64,000 bases of DNA from Acidobacteriota bacterium. Lineage in GTDB: Bacteria > Acidobacteriota > Vicinamibacteria > Vicinamibacterales > UBA2999. How positions within the stretch are numbered: position 1 is the stretch's first letter; each line of letters opens with the position of its first letter. Positions 60,620 to 64,000 of this stretch are shown here, in pieces. The notes under the pieces were generated by a model that had not been told where the DNA came from, ran no database searches, and saw only the letters and a list, made by a program, of their open reading frames with translations. Location: positions 95,670 to 159,669 of the forward strand of contig JADZCN010000043.1 in NCBI GenBank assembly GCA_020851565.1, given 5' to 3'. A program made the translations under genes and the position numbers.

Positions 60620-60711
60620 GAAACCACGAAGGCGCGAAGGACCCACACGAAGGGGGTGCGGGCGGGTGCGAACAGGTGCGGGCGGGTGCGAGCGGGTGCG
60701 AACAGGGTGCG
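60620..60711. repeat. CACGAAG run and GCGGGTGCGA array
   Basis: Short CACGAAG units are followed by about six 10-bp GCGGGTGCGA units in the gap between convergent genes. Both families occur earlier, at 9366-9465 and 3505-3590. Confidence 0.8.
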
Positions 60712-60738
60712 CAACACCTCAGCGTGGTTCTCTTTCTG

Positions 60739-62142
60739 TCACCCACGCGGGTGGGTCATCTGCTCCGGGCGCACCCACGCGTCGAACTGCTCCGCGGTGA
60801 CGTCGCCCGACGCGAGCGCGGCCTCCCGCAGCGTGAGGCCCTGCTCGTGCGCGGCACGGGCCATGGCCGCCGCGCGCTCGTAGCCGATGTGCGGCGTGAG
60901 TGCCGTCACCAGCATCAGCGACTCCCGCACGTGCGCCTCGATGCGCGCGCGGTCGGGCTCGAGCCCCCGCGCGCAGTGCGCGTCGAACGAGCAGCACGCG
61001 TCGGCCAGCAGCTCGATGGACTCCAGCACGTTGTGGAGAATCACCGGCTTGTAGACGTTCAGCTGAAAGTGCCCCTGGGAGTTGGCGAACGCCACGGCGT
61101 GATCGTTGCCGTGTACTTGCACGGCCACCATCGTGAGCGCCTCGGACTGCGTGGGGTTGACTTTGCCCGGCATGATGGACGAGCCCGGCTCGTTCTCTGG
61201 GAGGCGCAGCTCGCCCAGCCCCGCCCGGGGGCCGGAGGCGTAGAGGCGCACGTCGTTGGCCATCTTCATCAGCGCCCCAGCCAGCAACCGGAGCGCCGCG
61301 CTGGCCGCCGCCATCGCGTCGTGCGCCGAGAGCGCCGCCACCAGGTTGGCCGCCGGCCGGAAGGCCAGGCTGGTGAGATCGCGGAGGTGCGCGGTGGCGC
61401 GCGCGCCGAACTCCGGGTGTGCGTTCAGGCCTGTCCCCACGGCAGTGCCCCCGAGCGGGATCTCGTACAGGCCCTCGCGCGCGTGGACGATGGCATTCCA
61501 TCCCGCGTCGATCTGCGCGACCCACCCGTCGATCACCTGCCCCAGCGTGATGGGCGTCGCATCCTGCAGGTGCGTGCGCCCGATCATCACCACATCGTCG
61601 AAGGCCCGCGCCTTCGTGGTGAGCGTAGCGTGCAGGGCCGACACCGCCGGCGCGAGGCGGCGCGTGATCTCCTCCGCAGCCGCGACGTGCATCACGGCCG
61701 GGAAGGCATCGTTGGACGACTGCCCCATGTTCACGTGGTCGTTCGGGTGCACCGGGCGCTTCGTGCCGGGCGGCTGTCCCGCCAGCTGGTTCGCGCGGTT
61801 GGCGATGACCTCGTTGGCGTTCATGTTCGACTGCGTGCCGGATCCCGTCTGGAACACCACGAGCGGGAACTCGTCGTCCAGGGTGCCGGCAATCACCTCC
61901 TCCGCTGCCAGCCCGATCAGGCGGGCACGCTCGGCGTCCAGCTCGCCCAGGTCGTGGTTCGCGAGCGCCGCCGCGCGCTTCACCAGCCCCAGGGCGCGAA
62001 CCACCGGGCGCGTCCAGCGGAATCGCTCGCGGCCGATGTCGAAGAAGACGAGCGATCGCTGGGTCTGCGCGCCCCACAGGCGATGGGCGGGCACCTCCAC
62101 GTCGCCAAGGGCGTCGTGCTCGATGCGGATGTCGGGGGACAT
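60739..62142 (-). CDS. fumC: Class II fumarate hydratase
   Basis: 467 residues, the usual length. It interconverts fumarate and malate in the TCA cycle. The blocks are complete: [72 protein letters not shown] and the signature [13 protein letters not shown] near 317-329, where the Ser is catalytic. This oxygen-stable, iron-free form suits an aerobe. A start-proximal AAGGTG may be a ribosome site. Confidence 0.97.
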   Translation of the reverse strand: MSPDIRIEHDALGDVEVPAHRLWGAQTQRSLVFFDIGRERFRWTRPVVRALGLVKRAAALANHDLGELDAERARLIGLAAEEVIAGTLDDEFPLVVFQTGSGTQSNMNANEVIANRANQLAGQPPGTKRPVHPNDHVNMGQSSNDAFPAVMHVAAAEEITRRLAPAVSALHATLTTKARAFDDVVMIGRTHLQDATPITLGQVIDGWVAQIDAGWNAIVHAREGLYEIPLGGTAVGTGLNAHPEFGARATAHLRDLTSLAFRPAANLVAALSAHDAMAAASAALRLLAGALMKMANDVRLYASGPRAGLGELRLPENEPGSSIMPGKVNPTQSEALTMVAVQVHGNDHAVAFANSQGHFQLNVYKPVILHNVLESIELLADACCSFDAHCARGLEPDRARIEAHVRESLMLVTALTPHIGYERAAAMARAAHEQGLTLREAALASGDVTAEQFDAWVRPEQMTHPRG

Positions 62143-62169
62143 GGCGACACCTTACTGCCGGGAGCAGGA

Positions 62170-62199
62170 AGAGAGAAGTGAGAAGTGAGAAGTGAGAAG
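62170..62199. repeat. GAGAAGTGA repeat
   Basis: Four GAGAAGTGA units between divergent genes; the same unit builds the hairpin at 39106-39143. Confidence 0.8.
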
Positions 62200-62211
62200 C
62201 TTGCAGGCGCG

Positions 62212-62751
62212 ATGTTACGGGCGGGTCTCTGGCTGAGCGTGGTGGCAGGCCTGTCGGCGGCGGTACTGGCCCAGCGGCCGCCCGCGGGCGGGCCCGACGC
62301 GTTCTTCGTCCCGACACGCGCGGCCGTGGCCGACGCGATGCTGCGGCTGGCGAAGGTGACGAGCGCGGACGTCGTCTACGACCTCGGATCCGGGGATGGG
62401 CGCATCGTGATCCTGGCCGCACAGAAGTACGGCGCGCGGGGCGTCGGCGTGGAGATCGACCCGGAGTTGGTGGCCCGCTCCCGCGAGGCGGCGCGCGACG
62501 GGCAGGTGGCGGACCGCGTGCGCTTCGTCGAAGGCGACCTCTTCACGGCGGACATCAGCGAGGCCACGGTGGTCACCCTCTACCTGTCCACGCTCGCCAA
62601 CCGGCGGCTGGCCGCGAAGCTGTACCGCGAGCTCCGGCCCGGCGCGCGCATCGTGTCGCAGCAGTTCGACCTGGGCCAGTGGGAGCCCGACACCCGCGTG
62701 CGCGTCGATGGCGCCGACCTGTTTCTCTGGACGGTCCCGTCGGGGCCCTGA
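62212..62751 (+). CDS. Exported SAM methyltransferase-like protein
   Basis: 179 residues from the ATG of MLRAGLWLSVVAGLSAAVLAQ, a good signal peptide or anchor. After it, the class I methyltransferase core is intact: VVYDLGSGDGRIVILAAQKYGARGVGVEIDPELVARSREAA (motifs I and II), VRFVEGDLFTADISEATVVTLYLS and ELRPGARIVSQQFDLGQW. Export of a SAM-binding fold is unexpected, because SAM is cytoplasmic; the leader may be a membrane anchor facing the cytoplasm. Substrate unknown. Confidence 0.82.
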   Translation: MLRAGLWLSVVAGLSAAVLAQRPPAGGPDAFFVPTRAAVADAMLRLAKVTSADVVYDLGSGDGRIVILAAQKYGARGVGVEIDPELVARSREAARDGQVADRVRFVEGDLFTADISEATVVTLYLSTLANRRLAAKLYRELRPGARIVSQQFDLGQWEPDTRVRVDGADLFLWTVPSGP

Positions 62752-62836
62752 CGCACACGCCTGGCCGGGCGCAGGAGTGTGCCACAATTCGAACGCTTCA
62801 CTTCCTGTCGCAACCTCCCACCTCTCACTCTCAGCC

Positions 62837-63733
62837 ATGACCTATCGATTCGCAACCGTGGACGTCTTCACCGAGCAGCGCTTTGGCGGCAATCCGCTCG
62901 CCGTGTTCCCCGACGCCTCCGGGATGACCGACCATGACATGCAGGCGCTGGCGGCCGAGTTCAACCTGAGCGAGACCACGTTCGTGCTGCCGCCTTCCGA
63001 TCCGGCCAACACGGCGCGCGTCCGCATCTTCAACCGCACGCACGAAATGCCCTTTGCGGGCCACCCGAACGTGGGGACGGCGTTCGTGCTCGCGCGGCTC
63101 GGCCTGGCCGGGGGCGACGCGCTTCGCTTCGAGGAGCTCGCCGGCCTCGTGACAGTTCTCCTGGAACACGGCGACGATGGCTCGGTGGTCGGCGCCACGA
63201 TCGACGCGCCGCAGCCGCTCGCGCTCGGGGTCGAGCTTCCGCCGGCATCGATTGCCACGTGCGCGGGCCTGGCGACGTCCGACATCGTGACGACGCTGCA
63301 CCAGCCGGTGCACGCGACGGTCGGGAACACGTACGTGATCGCGGAGGTGACCAGCGAGGCGCTCTCGCACGCGGCTCCGGACCTGCCCGCGTTCCGGCGC
63401 GTGCTGGCGGAGACGCCGCAGCTGAAGGGGCGGTACTCCCTCTACCTGTATGCGCGCGACGGGGCCGGCCTCAGGGCGCGCATGTTCGCCCCGCTGGCTG
63501 GCACGTACGAGGACCCGGCCACGGGGAGCGCCGCGACGCCGCTGGCGGCGCTCCTCCTCTCGCTCACGGGCGGAGAGGAAGGGCGCTACACGATCCGGCA
63601 GGGCGTCGAGATGGGGCGCCCGAGCCTGCTGCACGCGTCGGCGCGCCGGACGGCGGACGGCATCCGCGCCAGCGTGAGCGGGCGGTGCGTGCCCGTGCTG
63701 AGCGGTGAGGCCATGGTTGACCAGGCTCGTTGA
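62837..63733 (+). CDS. PhzF family isomerase-like protein
   Basis: 298 residues. The active-site Glu lies at 46 (FNLSETTFVL), the His block is FAGHPNVGTAFVLARLG near 73-89, and the Asp motif is YEDPATGSAATPLAALL. It is the second PhzF protein in the window; unlike the one at 26989-27948 it has no low-complexity loop. No phenazine genes are nearby, so it is probably a housekeeping or detoxification isomerase with an unknown substrate. Confidence 0.9.
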   Translation: MTYRFATVDVFTEQRFGGNPLAVFPDASGMTDHDMQALAAEFNLSETTFVLPPSDPANTARVRIFNRTHEMPFAGHPNVGTAFVLARLGLAGGDALRFEELAGLVTVLLEHGDDGSVVGATIDAPQPLALGVELPPASIATCAGLATSDIVTTLHQPVHATVGNTYVIAEVTSEALSHAAPDLPAFRRVLAETPQLKGRYSLYLYARDGAGLRARMFAPLAGTYEDPATGSAATPLAALLLSLTGGEEGRYTIRQGVEMGRPSLLHASARRTADGIRASVSGRCVPVLSGEAMVDQAR

Positions 63734-63782
63734 AGGGCCCGCCATGAGCGAGCCGGCGGTCGCGGACTGGCCGGCGAGTCGA

Positions 63783-64000
63783 TGGCGCGCTCGACAGGGC
63801 TCGAACCCGCTCGCGGGCGCCGCAGGCGCGCGCGGCGTGAACTAGAGGCTGGCGAGCGTGGCGACCTCGCCGGAGGTGAGGTGGCGCGCTCGACAGGGCT
63901 CGAACCCGCTCGCGGGCGCCGCAGGCGCGCGCGGCGTGAACTAGAGGCTGGCGAGCGTGGCGACCTCGCCGGAGGTGAGGTGGCGCGCTCGACAGGGCTC
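63783..64000. repeat. 99-bp tandem repeat with a tRNA-like 3' end, running off the window
   Basis: Units start at 63783, 63882 and 63981 (exact 99-bp period) and appear identical. On the minus strand each unit ends GGTTCGAGCCCTGTCGAGCG followed by CGCCA, which differs at two positions from the 3' end of tRNA-Arg(TCT) in this window. The rest does not fold into a convincing cloverleaf. No ORF spans it. The gap 63734-63782 before it holds nothing recognisable. Confidence 0.85.

Noticed and set aside
63783..64000. Functional tRNA genes in the 99-bp array
   Set aside because: Only the T arm and the CCA end look like tRNA; the D and anticodon arms do not pair properly.

Overview
The window is 64 kb of very GC-rich DNA with dense coding on both strands. 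It holds one tRNA and no rRNA, phage, transposase or CRISPR array. The gene content points to an acidobacterium, most likely of the class Vicinamibacteria, although no marker here fixes the taxonomy. The pointers are an orphan MacB/FtsX-type permease of the acidobacterial duplicated (ADOP) type without an ATPase partner, two DUF1592 cytochrome-like proteins each paired with a Tat-exported DUF1552 protein, sortilin-type BNR repeat proteins, and many exported serine hydrolases of the class C beta-lactamase fold.

Layout. 0-2.4 kb is the 3' part of a secreted BNR-repeat protein. 2.6-15.4 kb is a minus-strand block read DUF1592 - DUF1552 - ankyrin - DUF1592 - DUF1552 - ankyrin - exported aldolase-like protein. 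The three-gene module is present twice, and both ankyrin proteins are 558 residues long and end in NNHKCV(T/S)C. 15.5-17.2 kb holds a YdeI-like protein overlapping a fructokinase (mak). 17.4-26.1 kb holds a secreted hypothetical protein, two large GT-C-like membrane proteins, a methyltransferase and a D-aminoacylase-like lipoprotein. 26.3-32.2 kb holds pdxH, a PhzF protein, a three-gene run (BNR protein, gluzincin-like peptidase, ATP-grasp ligase) and a DUF4390 protein. 32.2-39.1 kb holds a serine-hydrolase homologue that has lost its catalytic motifs, a beta-barrel protein, tRNA-Arg(TCT), an intact serine hydrolase, a 48-residue ORF, a HEAT-repeat protein and a DUF3494 ice-binding-type protein. 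39.1-51.9 kb holds an S74-chaperone surface protein, another GT-C protein coupled to a serine hydrolase, a TPR/DUF2914 protein, an amidohydrolase, a DmpA-type peptidase and two more serine hydrolases. 52-64 kb holds YciH, a PA-domain metalloprotease with a small secreted neighbour, lipoproteins, the orphan permease divergent from a two-component system, fumC, an exported methyltransferase, a second PhzF and the start of a 99-bp tandem array.

The most distinctive feature is the intergenic DNA. Many gaps are filled by short-period (7-15 bp) repeats of at least eight sequence families. One family (AATCG-rich) forms 180-200 bp imperfect palindromes between convergent genes and half-length versions between tandem genes, always next to a stop codon. 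Members of these families also lie in frame inside several genes. A second recurring pattern is a -10-like hexamer only 5-9 nt before a start codon with no Shine-Dalgarno sequence, which suggests common leaderless transcription.

Functions are inferred from motifs read by eye. No database search was run, and family names given without a clear catalytic motif are tentative.
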